Notes under the pieces: model-generated | Seen by the model: only the letters and a program-made list of their open reading frames with translations | Told to the model about the DNA's origin: nothing | Database searches by the model: none | Program-made: the position numbers and the translations under genes | NCBI RefSeq assembly: GCF_003121405.1 | Contig: NZ_QBUY01000076.1 | Coordinates: forward strand, 1-43,081 | Reading direction: 5' to 3' | Source: Paraburkholderia sp. C35 | GTDB taxonomy: Bacteria; Pseudomonadota; Gammaproteobacteria; Burkholderiales; Burkholderiaceae | DNA length: 43,081 nucleotides | Shown here: positions 17,748-26,160 of the stretch, piece after piece | Position numbering within the stretch: position 1 is the first letter of the stretch | Layout: every line of letters begins with the position of its first letter

Positions 17748-18926
17748 TTATTTGCTCTTTTGCGCGCCCACTTCGCGGTCCCACTTCTGGAATGCCGCGA
17801 CCATCGCCGCCGCGCTCAACGGCTGAACGTGCGGACGATCAGCCAGCAATTTTGCGTATTCCGGACGGCCGAATTTTTTCAGCACGTCCTGGCTGTGCTC
17901 GGGCGCCTGGGCTTCCGTCACGCCCTTGATAGCCGGACCGGGATAGAAATAGCCGTCGTCGTACGTCAAGGCCTGCTGTGCCGGCTCCAGCATGAAGTTC
18001 ATCAGCTTGTAGAGAATATCGAGCTTTTCCTTCGGCACGCCCTTCGGAATCACCATGTAGTGCGCGTCGTTGACCCAGGTCATGTTGTCGAACGCCTGCA
18101 CCTTGAATTCAGCCGGCACGATGCCGAGCGCGCGCGGGTTGATGTCCCAGCCCGTCACGGTGACGGTCATGTCACGCGTGCCTTCGCCCAGTTCCTTCAT
18201 CACCGCCGACGTGCCGCCCGGATAGTAAGGAATGCAGTCGTTCAGCTGTTTGAGGAATGCCCAGGTTTTATCCCAGCCATTGACGGGATCTTTCGGGTCT
18301 TTGTCGCCGAGCACGTACGGCAGGCCCATCAGGAACGTGCGGCCCGGACCGGAATTGGCGGGGCGCGCGTAGATCAGCTTGTTCGGATGCGCCTTGCACC
18401 ATTGCAGCAGCTGGTCCGGCGTTTTGGGGGGATCAGTGACCTTGGCCGGGTTGTATTCGAGCAGCGGGCCGGCGGGCATATAAGCGACTTCGAGACCGAA
18501 GCCCTGCGCGATGTCCTGCATCTTGCGCGGACCGGGCGCGTACTTGTCGAGCACACCGGGGAAGGCAGCATTGTTTTCCGGCAGCAGCTTGATCCACAGA
18601 TTCTGTTCGATGCCGGCGGCGAGCGCGTCGGTGCCCGTCAGCACGAGATCGATATCCGAGCGGCCGGCGGCCTGCATCGCCTTGATCTTGCCGGGCAACT
18701 GCGGTGCGGGCGCGTTCGTGTAGGTGATATTGGAGACGAGATTCGGGTACTTAGCCTTGAAGGCTTCGAAGCCCTTTTGCGTGAGTTGCAGATCGCCGGC
18801 GACGTCGACGATGTTGAGCGTGACGGGGTCTGCCGCGCGCGCCACTTGCGTATACCCTGCCACCACCGCGCCGACTGCCATGCACAGTGCAGCCACTTTC
18901 AGTGGCAACTTGCCAGAAAAAGCCAT
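17748..18926 (-). CDS. ABC transporter periplasmic solute-binding protein
   Basis: This 392-aa exported protein has a clear Sec signal peptide: a basic start, a hydrophobic core 'VAALCMAVGAVVAGY' and the cleavage motif ARA before ADPVT. The mature part is a two-lobed type 2 periplasmic binding fold of the spermidine/putrescine-iron class, with 'DIDLVLTGTDALAAG' in the first lobe and 'PEYAKLLADRPHVQ' near the end. It starts the transporter operon, has a strong GAGGAG ribosome-binding site, and is preceded by a promoter with an overlapping operator (19005-19051). The dehydratase at the end of the operon suggests a sugar acid as ligand. This is an inference; polyamines and iron remain possible. 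Confidence 0.9.
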   Translation of the reverse strand: MAFSGKLPLKVAALCMAVGAVVAGYTQVARAADPVTLNIVDVAGDLQLTQKGFEAFKAKYPNLVSNITYTNAPAPQLPGKIKAMQAAGRSDIDLVLTGTDALAAGIEQNLWIKLLPENNAAFPGVLDKYAPGPRKMQDIAQGFGLEVAYMPAGPLLEYNPAKVTDPPKTPDQLLQWCKAHPNKLIYARPANSGPGRTFLMGLPYVLGDKDPKDPVNGWDKTWAFLKQLNDCIPYYPGGTSAVMKELGEGTRDMTVTVTGWDINPRALGIVPAEFKVQAFDNMTWVNDAHYMVIPKGVPKEKLDILYKLMNFMLEPAQQALTYDDGYFYPGPAIKGVTEAQAPEHSQDVLKKFGRPEYAKLLADRPHVQPLSAAAMVAAFQKWDREVGAQKSK

Positions 18927-19004
18927 TTCGTCTCCTCGCCTCTTGGTATGGAACGCCCGCCGACGGGATGCGGCGGTGACGTATCACGGGCTGCTAGTCA
19001 GAGA

Positions 19005-19034
19005 AACATAACGAACGCAAGCGCATGATGTCAA
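19005..19034 (-). promoter_or_regulatory. Candidate promoter of the ABC/dehydratase operon
   Basis: On the minus strand TTGACA (19034-19029) is followed after 18 bp by TATGTT (19010-19005). The promoter is about 80 bp upstream of the binding-protein ATG. Confidence 0.55.
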
Positions 19035-19051
19035 GCAAATCTTAGCTTGAC
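19030..19051. promoter_or_regulatory. Candidate operator overlapping the ABC operon promoter
   Basis: GTCAAGC-N8-GCTTGAC is a perfect 7-bp inverted repeat with a central spacing that fits one dimeric regulator. It covers the -35 box of the promoter at 19005-19034, so a protein bound here would be expected to repress or tune the operon. No regulator gene is adjacent. Confidence 0.5.
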
Positions 19052-19174
19052 GAGATCAGCGCACGATCACCTTTCAGATTCATCAAGTCCTTTTATGGTA
19101 AGGGTTTCCGCGCATTTTTTCGATTCGGCCGGATGGCATAGGGAGAACACCGAGATATGACTTGTTAGGCAACT

Positions 19175-20125
19175 TCAGCCACCGCGAACGCCCTGCGTGT
19201 TGACGTACAGCGCGTACAGGCCATGGCTTGCGGCCATGAACAGGCGGTTTCGGTGCCGGCCGCCGAAACATACGTTCGCACAACGCTCGGGCAGCGCGAT
19301 ATGTCCGAGCGCTTCGCCTTGCGGAGAGAACACGCGCACGCCGTCGAGCTCATCCGTGCCCATGCCCCAGCCGCACCAGAGGTTGCCGTGGAGATCGATG
19401 CGAAAGCCGTCCGGCGTACCCTGTTGCGCGTCGATCAGCACGCGGTTGTTGGCGAGCGTGCGCCCGTCGCCGAGCACATCGAACGCGCGGATCGTGCGCG
19501 GCTTCGCGCGCGATTCGACGATATACAGCACCGATTCATCCGGCGAGAACGCGAGCCCGTTCGGGCCGATCACTTCGTCGCACACCATCGTCACTTCGCC
19601 CGTCTGACCGTCGACGCGATAGACGTTCTGCGGCAACTCCGGCTCCTGCTTCTCGCCTTCGTAAAAACTGTCGATGCCGAACGAGGGATCGGTGAACCAG
19701 ATCGAGCCGTCCGACTTCACGATCACATCGTTCGGCGAGTTGAAGCGCTTGCCCTGGTAGCGATCCGCGAGCACCGTGATCGAGCCGTCGTACTCGGTGC
19801 GCGTCACGCGCCGCGTCAGATGCTCGCAGGTGACAAGCCGCCCTTCGCGGTCGCGCGTGTTGCCGTTGGCATTGTTCGATGGCCGGCGAAACGGCGTCAC
19901 GGCGCCCGTTTCCTCGTCCCAGCGCAGCATGCGGTTGTTCGGAATGTCGCTCCACAGCACGTAGCGGCCGTCGCCGAACCAGACAGGGCCTTCGGACCAG
20001 CGCGCGCCCTGATACAGGCACTCGACGGATGCCGAGGCGAGACGCAATGCATCGAAGCGGGGATCAAAACTACGGATGGAAGGATCGGGATAGCGGCGCG
20101 GGTTCAGTTGGCTGAGTTCGGTCAT
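19175..20125 (-). CDS. SMP-30/gluconolactonase-family sugar lactonase
   Basis: This 316-aa six-bladed beta-propeller of the SMP-30/gluconolactonase/LRE family hydrolyses sugar lactones to aldonates. Metal-binding residues are visible as Glu45 in 'WSEGPVWF', Asn in 'FNSPNDVIV' and Asn/Asp in 'IGPNGLAFSPDES'. It has no signal peptide, so it acts in the cytoplasm. It lies downstream of the aldehyde dehydrogenase gene with a perfect 17-bp hairpin ending 13 bp before its ATG, and no clear ribosome-binding site is visible. The neighbours place it at the lactone-opening step before the IlvD-type dehydratase. Confidence 0.88.
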   Translation of the reverse strand: MTELSQLNPRRYPDPSIRSFDPRFDALRLASASVECLYQGARWSEGPVWFGDGRYVLWSDIPNNRMLRWDEETGAVTPFRRPSNNANGNTRDREGRLVTCEHLTRRVTRTEYDGSITVLADRYQGKRFNSPNDVIVKSDGSIWFTDPSFGIDSFYEGEKQEPELPQNVYRVDGQTGEVTMVCDEVIGPNGLAFSPDESVLYIVESRAKPRTIRAFDVLGDGRTLANNRVLIDAQQGTPDGFRIDLHGNLWCGWGMGTDELDGVRVFSPQGEALGHIALPERCANVCFGGRHRNRLFMAASHGLYALYVNTQGVRGG

Positions 20126-20138
20126 GGCGCTGTCAGAG

Positions 20139-20177
20139 CGAACGCCGGGCGTCGAATTGATCGACGCCCGGCGTTCG
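20139..20177 (-). repeat. Perfect 17-bp hairpin upstream of the lactonase gene
   Basis: CGAACGCCGGGCGTCGA and its exact complement flank a 5-nt loop. It lies in the 120-bp gap between the dehydrogenase and lactonase genes and ends 13 nt before the lactonase start codon. No U-tract follows on the minus strand. It may limit read-through or control translation of the lactonase. Confidence 0.65.
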
Positions 20178-20245
20178 TGGTGGTTTGATTATTGTTGATG
20201 ACGCGGCCCGAAGCGCGCTTGCGAGCACCCCGAGCCGCTCTGCCG

Positions 20246-21826
20246 TCATGCCTGCGCGGGTTTGCCGTCGCGCAGACGCCAGAGCTTCAACGGATTATCG
20301 TCGCGCAACGCTTGCGGCAGCAAATCCTCCGGCAGATCCTGGTAGCAGACCGGGCGCAGGAAACGTTCGATCGCCGTGGCGCCGACCGAAGTCGCACGCG
20401 GGTCTGACGTGGCCGGGAACGGGCCGCCGTGCACCATGGCGTGAGACACCTCGACGCCCGTCGGAAAGCCGTTCGCCAGGATGCGGCCCGCCTTGCGTTC
20501 CAGCGTGGGCAAGAGGCGCCGCGCCGTGTCGTAATCTTCGGGTTCGATCTGCAACGTCGCCGTCAGCTGGCCTTCGAGATACTCGGCCACCTTGACCATT
20601 TCGTCGATATCCGAGCACGTGACGATCAGCGACGTCGGCCCGAAGATTTCGTCCTCGAGTTCGGCGGAGGCGAGAAACTGCATCGCGGAGGTCTGGAACA
20701 GCGCGGGCAACGCCGGGCACGTCGCATCCGACGAGGTGCCGCGCGCGATGGTCTGCACCCCGCGCTGCTCGGTACGATGCGTAATGCCGCCCTGATACGC
20801 CCTCGCGATGCCCGGCGTCAGCATGGTCTGCGCGCTCTTTTGCGCGAGCGCTTTGGCGGCAGCGTCGATGAAGATCTGCTTGTTCGGGCCTTCGAGAATC
20901 AGCACAAGACCAGGATTCGTGCAGAACTGTCCGACACCGAGCGTCACCGATTCGATGAAGCCTGTCGCAATCTGCTCAGCGCGTTTGGCCAGCGCGCCGG
21001 GCAGCACGAAGAACTGGTTGACGCTGCTCATCTCGGCGAACACGGGAATCGGCGCGCGGCGCTTTTGCGCGAGATTGACGAGCGCAAGGCCGCCCGCGCG
21101 CGAACCCGTGAAGCCAACCGATTTGATGGCGGGATGCTGGACCAGCGCCTCGCCGATCTCGTTACCCGCGCCGATGACGAGCGAGAACACGCCCTCATGC
21201 AGCCCGCAATCCGCGACCGCTTTCTGAATCGCGCGCCCCACCAGTTCGGACGTACCGAGATGCGCAGGGTGCGCCTTGACGACAACCGGGCAACCCGCTG
21301 CCAGCGCAGATGCCGTATCGCCGCCCGCCACGGAAAACGCGAGCGGGAAATTGCTCGCTCCGAATACGCCGACCGGACCGACGGGAATCTTCTGCAGGCG
21401 CAGATCGGAGCGCGGCAGCGGCTTGCGATCGGGCTGGGCCGAATCGAGTGTCGCGGTGAGCCAGCGGCCCTCGCGCACCAGCGAAGCAAACAGCTTCAAC
21501 TGTCCGACGGTGCGCGCGCGCTCGCCTTCCAGCCGCGCCTTGGGCAGCGCCGATTCGGCTTGTGCGCGCTCGATCAGCGTATCGCCCAGACCGAGGATGT
21601 TTTCCGCGACCGTTTCGAGAAAATGCGCGCGGATTTCGAGCGAGGTTTGACGGTAGGCGTCGAACGCCAGCGCGGCCAGCGTGCATGCGCGGTCCACGTC
21701 GACCGTGCCGCCCGCACCGAATTCGGGTTCGATTTCCATATTGCGCGCCGGGTCGAACGCGCGCAGCGTGCCCTTGGTGCCGCGCACCTCGGCCGCGCCG
21801 ATCAGCATGTCTCCGGTAATCTGCAT
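20246..21826 (-). CDS. Alpha-ketoglutaric semialdehyde-type aldehyde dehydrogenase
   Basis: This 526-aa NAD(P)-dependent aldehyde dehydrogenase has the catalytic Cys302 in 'VGQFCTNPGL', the general base Glu265 in 'FAEMSSVN', and the nucleotide-binding 'GFTGSRAGG' near 238-246. Its length and N-terminal form match 2,5-dioxovalerate (alpha-ketoglutaric semialdehyde) dehydrogenases of pentose and hexarate pathways. It would oxidise 2,5-dioxopentanoate to 2-oxoglutarate, the last step of a non-phosphorylating sugar-acid route. AGGAGCAGGAC precedes the ATG. The lactonase follows on the same strand. The intervening dehydratase that makes the semialdehyde from a 2-keto-3-deoxy acid is not in the window. 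Confidence 0.88.
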   Translation of the reverse strand: MQITGDMLIGAAEVRGTKGTLRAFDPARNMEIEPEFGAGGTVDVDRACTLAALAFDAYRQTSLEIRAHFLETVAENILGLGDTLIERAQAESALPKARLEGERARTVGQLKLFASLVREGRWLTATLDSAQPDRKPLPRSDLRLQKIPVGPVGVFGASNFPLAFSVAGGDTASALAAGCPVVVKAHPAHLGTSELVGRAIQKAVADCGLHEGVFSLVIGAGNEIGEALVQHPAIKSVGFTGSRAGGLALVNLAQKRRAPIPVFAEMSSVNQFFVLPGALAKRAEQIATGFIESVTLGVGQFCTNPGLVLILEGPNKQIFIDAAAKALAQKSAQTMLTPGIARAYQGGITHRTEQRGVQTIARGTSSDATCPALPALFQTSAMQFLASAELEDEIFGPTSLIVTCSDIDEMVKVAEYLEGQLTATLQIEPEDYDTARRLLPTLERKAGRILANGFPTGVEVSHAMVHGGPFPATSDPRATSVGATAIERFLRPVCYQDLPEDLLPQALRDDNPLKLWRLRDGKPAQA

Positions 21827-22697
21827 GTCCTGCTCCTGTCGATGGCCGCGCGGCAGGAACGCATCTCAGTCGAGCGGCCGGAATTCAGATAGTGAATGTG
21901 CGACGTCACGATGGGCGGACGATTCCGCGAGATGGCGCTCAAACAGAGCCAGGCCAGCGTCGCAACTTCGATCTTCGCATGATGCCCGGGCGGCGTCGAA
22001 CGTGCTGGCGGTTGCCTCAGTGTTCGTCCGGCACATTAGCAAAACGTGGGACAGCAACCCTTTTCGATCAGTCGCGAACTTCCACGCAACCAGTGTGCCG
22101 CAGCCAGCACGCGTTGACCCGTTCGCTCGCCGAGCGGATCACGGACTGCCGGAACGCCCTGCGACGTGACAATCGCCCAGGAAAACTAACATTGCGCTTC
22201 CAAGTTGTCAAACAACCAGGAGTGTAAATCGCGCAAATGCCAGATGCATAGAACCCGCTTTCTTCATACAAAAGAAGGCTCAACATGCTGCGGCGCACTT
22301 CTGACTGATATAAATGCTGGTATGACAACGAGTGGAAAAGCCGGCCGGTTTGAATCAAACGTTTCGTAATCTCTTCCGATTTTCAAGATACCACCGTATT
22401 TAATACCGATTCAAACCAGTGCAAATCCCTCTCAATGAGAGGTTTATTCGATTGGCTGTCAGCCAAGGCAGGAGCGGATTTGCGGCATTTGCTGGAGAAT
22501 TGCGCCAAATCAATTTAATGACGCAGACGCGACAAGCCGATTTTGAGCCAAAAAAGAAACATCCTAAAAATTCTCTATCGCCAATGCGTATTAACCGGCG
22601 AATAATAGTGATAAATTGATGCGCAACAAGACCATGAGTCACCGCAGCATCGGCATGGCCATAGCCCGCTCCGCTGCGAACCTCGAGAGATAGAACC
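21827..22697. other. Gene-poor, partly AT-rich region upstream of braR
   Basis: This 870-bp stretch has no convincing gene. From about 22190 to 22640 the base composition is clearly more AT-rich than the surroundings, with tracts such as tgatataaatgc near 22310 and aataatagtgataaattg near 22603. The first part presumably holds the promoter of the dehydrogenase gene (minus strand). The second part presumably holds the promoter and control region of braR (plus strand). Short open frames occur but have no ribosome-binding site or recognisable product. Confidence 0.6.
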
Positions 22698-23426
22698 TTG
22701 CCTCAACATTTCATTGAGCAGATGTCGCCGTTGCTGGCAGCGGAGAACGATGTCACCTGGTTCCGCGAAGTCGCCCGGCTGGCTGACGGGTGGGGCTTTG
22801 ATCGCGTGCTGGTCGGGATTCTTCCGCGGCCCGGCATGCGTCTGGAAGACGCGTTCATCCGCAGCACGTACTCGCCGTCGTGGCGGCAGTTCTACAACGA
22901 TCAGGGCTTCGCGCACATCGATCCGACGGTCACGCATTGCATGACCAAGTCGTCGCCGCTGATCTGGTCACCCGATCTGTTCGTGACCTCTCCCGCGCAA
23001 ACCATGTATGAGGAAGCGCGCGCGCATGGCTTGCACGCAGGCGTGAGTCTGCCTATACATGGTCCACGGCAGGAGTCAGGGCTGATCTGCTTCGTCAACG
23101 ATCAGAACCCGAGCGATGATTTCTGGCGTCATCTCGATGTCGTGCTGCCCAACCTGGTGCTGTTGCGCGACCTCGTCATCGATACGAGCCAGCCTCACCT
23201 GAATGCTCACACGCAGGCCCTGGTGCCGAAGCTCACGCCGCGTGAACAGGAGTGCCTGAAATGGACCGCTCGCGGTAAGTCCACGTGGGAAATTTCGCAC
23301 ATCCTTAATTGCTCGGAAGCCGTGGTGAACTTCCACCTTAAGAACATTCGCACGAAATTCGGCGTGAACTCACGGCGGGCGGCCGCCGTGATTGCAACGC
23401 AGCTTGGTCTTATTGATCCAGGTTGA
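22698..23426 (+). CDS. braR: LuxR-type quorum-sensing regulator (BraR-like)
   Basis: This 242-aa protein has an N-terminal acyl-homoserine-lactone-binding domain and a C-terminal LuxR HTH. Conserved ligand-pocket residues are visible in 'SPSWRQFYNDQGFAHIDP' (Trp, Tyr, Asp-Pro) and in 'SPLIWSPD'. The HTH is 'LTPREQECLKWTARGKSTWE' followed by 'SEAVVNFHLKNIRTKFG'. The listed start is TTG with a modest GAGAGA ribosome-binding site; an ATG at 22722 is an alternative. It shares a locus with rsaL and the synthase braI, as in the BraR-RsaL-BraI systems described in Paraburkholderia. It should activate braI on binding a long-chain 3-oxo AHL. Its 3' end overlaps that of rsaL by 17 bp. Confidence 0.9.
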   Translation: MPQHFIEQMSPLLAAENDVTWFREVARLADGWGFDRVLVGILPRPGMRLEDAFIRSTYSPSWRQFYNDQGFAHIDPTVTHCMTKSSPLIWSPDLFVTSPAQTMYEEARAHGLHAGVSLPIHGPRQESGLICFVNDQNPSDDFWRHLDVVLPNLVLLRDLVIDTSQPHLNAHTQALVPKLTPREQECLKWTARGKSTWEISHILNCSEAVVNFHLKNIRTKFGVNSRRAAAVIATQLGLIDPG

Positions 23427-23742
23427 TCAGCTCACGGGCTTCCGGGTTGTGGAGCACCTTCTCTGCCCTGCCCAGATCGCCGTCCGTGACGGTCTTCGTG
23501 AAATACAGACCGAGCAGGATCGAGACGGGTGCCGGAATCTCAGCGCCCGATTCGAAGCGGCTGCCACGCGACTGCGTCACGCCGAAGCGTGCCCAGAACT
23601 GACGCTGGCTCTCTTTCTTTTTCTTGCGGTACGCGATGATCAGTACGCGATCAACGCCGGACGAAGGGTCCGCGCTGCGGTTCTGAACGGTCGGTTGAAC
23701 GTTTGCGTGAACACCCGCTTGCCAATGATTTTGAAGTTCCAT
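23410..23742 (-). CDS. rsaL: RsaL-like repressor of AHL synthesis
   Basis: This small DNA-binding protein of 110 aa has a helix-turn-helix core, 'SQRQFWARFGVTQSRGSRFE', characteristic of RsaL. In Pseudomonas RsaL sits between the LuxR and LuxI genes and represses the synthase gene, keeping signal levels steady; Paraburkholderia BraI/R systems have the same arrangement. Here it is convergent with braR and divergent from braI. An AGGGAAG ribosome-binding site precedes the ATG. It is longer than Pseudomonas RsaL (about 80 aa) because of an N-terminal stretch of about 35 residues with no clear motif. Confidence 0.87.
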   Translation of the reverse strand: MELQNHWQAGVHANVQPTVQNRSADPSSGVDRVLIIAYRKKKKESQRQFWARFGVTQSRGSRFESGAEIPAPVSILLGLYFTKTVTDGDLGRAEKVLHNPEARELINLDQ

Positions 23743-23803
23743 GATGTTTTCTTCCCTGTTGAGTGGCCCTCATCTCAATTTTGTAATCTTCAGACGCGAT
23801 CGC

Positions 23804-23825
23804 CACCTATCTAGGTGAGTAGGTG
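23804..23825. promoter_or_regulatory. Candidate lux-box/RsaL control element of braI
   Basis: CACCTA-TC-TAGGTG is a perfect 6-bp inverted repeat (23804-23817), and a second TAGGTG follows two bases later (23820-23825). The same DNA can be read as a 20-bp lux-box-like dyad ACCTA-N10-TAGGT (23805-23824). It lies in the 143-bp divergent region between rsaL and braI, 61-82 bp upstream of the braI start, where BraR activation and RsaL repression would meet. Confidence 0.6.
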
Positions 23826-23885
23826 TTTTTTTTATCCGAAATGCATACGTTTTCCTGCGTACCGCGACCACGTAAGGAGTACACC

Positions 23886-24473
23886 ATGCATACCTCGATT
23901 CGGATTGGCACACGGCAAGAGTTCGACAACAACCATATCAACGAGATGTATCGGCTTCGCGCACGGGTTTTCCGTGACCGGATGGGATGGGATGTCCCCA
24001 CCATCGCCGGCATGGAGATCGATGGATACGACGCGCTCGGTCCGTACTACATGCTCATCCAGGACCCCGAGCGGCAGGTGCGCGGCTGCTGGCGTCTGAT
24101 GCCCACGGAAGGCCCGAACATGCTGAAAGACACGTTTCCGCAGTTGCTCGACGGACAGGCTGCCCCACTCGGGAGGCATATATGGGAATTGAGCCGCTTT
24201 GCTATCGAAACGGATGGAGAGCAAACGTTTGGCTTTGCAGATATGACGATGAACGCCATCCACGAACTGGTCACGTTCGCGGACCGGATGGGCATTACGC
24301 GCTATGTGACCGTCACGACGACGTCGATCGAGCGGCTGTTGAAGCGCACGGGGATCGAAGTGACGCGCTTGGGGCCGCCCGTGAAGATCGGCGTCGAACG
24401 CACGGTTGCGCTCGACATCACCGTCGACGCGATCCGCGCCGCAGTGTGCAAGCCGATGCGGGTCGCAGCGTGA
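23886..24473 (+). CDS. braI: Acyl-homoserine-lactone synthase (BraI-like)
   Basis: This 195-aa LuxI-family synthase makes an AHL from S-adenosylmethionine and an acyl carrier protein. The conserved N-terminal residues are in 'YRLRARVFRDRMGWDVP' and 'EIDGYDALGPYY', and the central 'GCWRLMPTEGPNML' and 'WELSRFAIE' blocks are present. I chose the ATG at 23886 because TAAGGAG lies 7 bases upstream; the open frame starts earlier at 23823 without a ribosome-binding site and across the likely operator. Related BraI enzymes make long-chain 3-oxo AHLs (3-oxo-C14). The product is inferred from the family. The gene is convergent with the MFS gene, 35 bp away. Confidence 0.93.
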   Translation: MHTSIRIGTRQEFDNNHINEMYRLRARVFRDRMGWDVPTIAGMEIDGYDALGPYYMLIQDPERQVRGCWRLMPTEGPNMLKDTFPQLLDGQAAPLGRHIWELSRFAIETDGEQTFGFADMTMNAIHELVTFADRMGITRYVTVTTTSIERLLKRTGIEVTRLGPPVKIGVERTVALDITVDAIRAAVCKPMRVAA

Positions 24474-24508
24474 TCGCGGCCTGACAGCGGTCTGATCGAA
24501 GAAAACGT

Positions 24509-26062
24509 CTAGCTGCGCCGGAAGGTGATGTGGGAAATGCGGCGGACGAGCAGCGCTGCCGCCAAAGCGGCGCAGCCCGTCAGCACGACGCCGATGTGAA
24601 TCGACTGCACGAGCACGTGACGTGCAGCGTCGAACAGCGCCGGGCCTTCCAGGCCGGCGCGTTTCAGTTCGGCCAGCAGCGAATCGCGGAGGTTTTCATC
24701 GACCAGAATGCGCGGATCGGCGAGTTTTGGCCGCCACGTCGTGGCGACGTTCTCGCCCAGTACGCGCAGCGAATCCGCCACGCCCGACGCATAGCGCCGG
24801 TTCACGATCGTCGCCACGATGCTGGTGCCGAGCATGCCGCCTACCATCCGCGTGGACTGCAGCAGCGCCGTCGTGATGCCGAAGCGTTCGCGGCCGGCTA
24901 TCTCCTGGCCGAACACGTTCAGGTTGTTGAGAATGAACCCCAGCCCGATACCTACGGCCGCCATCGACAGTTCGAGATAGAGATGCGGCGTCGTGGGCGT
25001 GGCAAGCGCAATCCCCACCGAAGCCGCCACCAGCAAGCTGAAGCCGATGGTCAGAATGGCCGTGGGCCGCTTCATGTGAATCACGATGCGCGTGTTGATC
25101 AGGCTGCCGAGGGCGATGCACGCGGCTATCGGCGTAGCGAGCAGGCCGGCCTGCTGCGGCGACAACCCGAAGCCGCCCTGCAGCAGCAGCGGCGCGAAAA
25201 AGATCAGCGAGAACATCACGAAGCCCGACAGCACCGACAGCGTGAACAGCGTCACGAGCTGCGGGTCCTTGAACAGGTCGAGCGGCACGATGGGATGCGT
25301 CGCGCGGCGTTCGCAGATGAGCAACGCCGCCGCACCAACAACCACCAGCGCCGCGAGGATCAGGTTGGCCGTGGTCAGACCGTCCTTCGGCACGGCTTCG
25401 ATAAAGGTCTGCAAGCCACCGAGCACCAGCGCAACCAGCGCGGCACCCGTCCAGTCGATCCGCACGTCGCCCGTCCGCTCGCGACGGTAGTACGGCAGAT
25501 GTGCCCAGATGAAGTACAGCGCGAGCGCGCCGACGGGCAGGTTCACCAGAAACGTCGAACGCCAGCCGAATTGCTGGCTCAGCCAGCCGCCCAGCGACGG
25601 CCCCGCCGCCGTGCCGATGCCGTAGGCAGCCGCCAGCACGACCTGCCAGCGCACGCGCGTACGCGGATCGGGAAAGATATCGGGGATCGACGCGAACGCG
25701 GTGCCGACCATCATGCCGCCGCCCACGCCCTGCAGGCCGCGCGCGAACACCAGAAACGGCATGCTCGACGCGAGACCGCACAGCACCGACGCCAGCGTGA
25801 AGACGATCACTGCCGTGATGACGAAGTACTTGCGGCCGAAGTAATCGCCGAGCCGCCCGAACACGGGCACCGTGACGACGGAAGCCAGCAGATAGGCGCT
25901 CGCGATCCATGCGTAGTACTCGAAACCATGCAGTTCGACGACGATCGACGGCAATGCCGTGCTGACCACCGTTTGATCGAGTGCGACCAGCATGTTGACG
26001 AGACCAATGCCGAGCATGGCCAGCAAGGCGTCGCGGAATACGAGAGGACGGGAAGGGTTCAC
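24509..26062 (-). CDS. MFS transporter, DHA2 (14-TM) family
   Basis: This 517-aa membrane protein has about 14 transmembrane helices and belongs to the EmrB/QacA-type drug:proton antiporters. The MFS motif A 'GRLGDYFGRK' is in the loop after helix 2, and the antiporter-type motif 'GPSLGGWLSQQFGWRSTF' is around helix 5. Such proteins export hydrophobic drugs or metabolites. The GntR regulator gene is upstream on the same strand with a 98-bp gap and may control it. It has no periplasmic adaptor partner here, unlike EmrAB. The convergent quorum-sensing locus suggests, but does not show, co-regulation. Confidence 0.9.
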   Translation of the reverse strand: MNPSRPLVFRDALLAMLGIGLVNMLVALDQTVVSTALPSIVVELHGFEYYAWIASAYLLASVVTVPVFGRLGDYFGRKYFVITAVIVFTLASVLCGLASSMPFLVFARGLQGVGGGMMVGTAFASIPDIFPDPRTRVRWQVVLAAAYGIGTAAGPSLGGWLSQQFGWRSTFLVNLPVGALALYFIWAHLPYYRRERTGDVRIDWTGAALVALVLGGLQTFIEAVPKDGLTTANLILAALVVVGAAALLICERRATHPIVPLDLFKDPQLVTLFTLSVLSGFVMFSLIFFAPLLLQGGFGLSPQQAGLLATPIAACIALGSLINTRIVIHMKRPTAILTIGFSLLVAASVGIALATPTTPHLYLELSMAAVGIGLGFILNNLNVFGQEIAGRERFGITTALLQSTRMVGGMLGTSIVATIVNRRYASGVADSLRVLGENVATTWRPKLADPRILVDENLRDSLLAELKRAGLEGPALFDAARHVLVQSIHIGVVLTGCAALAAALLVRRISHITFRRS

Positions 26063-26160
26063 TTCGTTGCGATGCGGCGCAAGGCGCGCCGCATTTTTCA
26101 GTCAGGAGGAAAACGGAACCGGGCCACCGTCAGGCGGCTGGCCCGGCGAGGCGGAAAAAC

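Noticed and set aside
21866..22057. Possible 63-aa minus-strand ORF upstream of the aldehyde dehydrogenase
   Set aside because: It starts with TTG or an ATG without a ribosome-binding site, has mixed third-position use and no recognisable product.
22400..22642. Short open frames on both strands in the AT-rich region before braR
   Set aside because: They overlap each other, lack ribosome-binding sites, and their translations look non-native.
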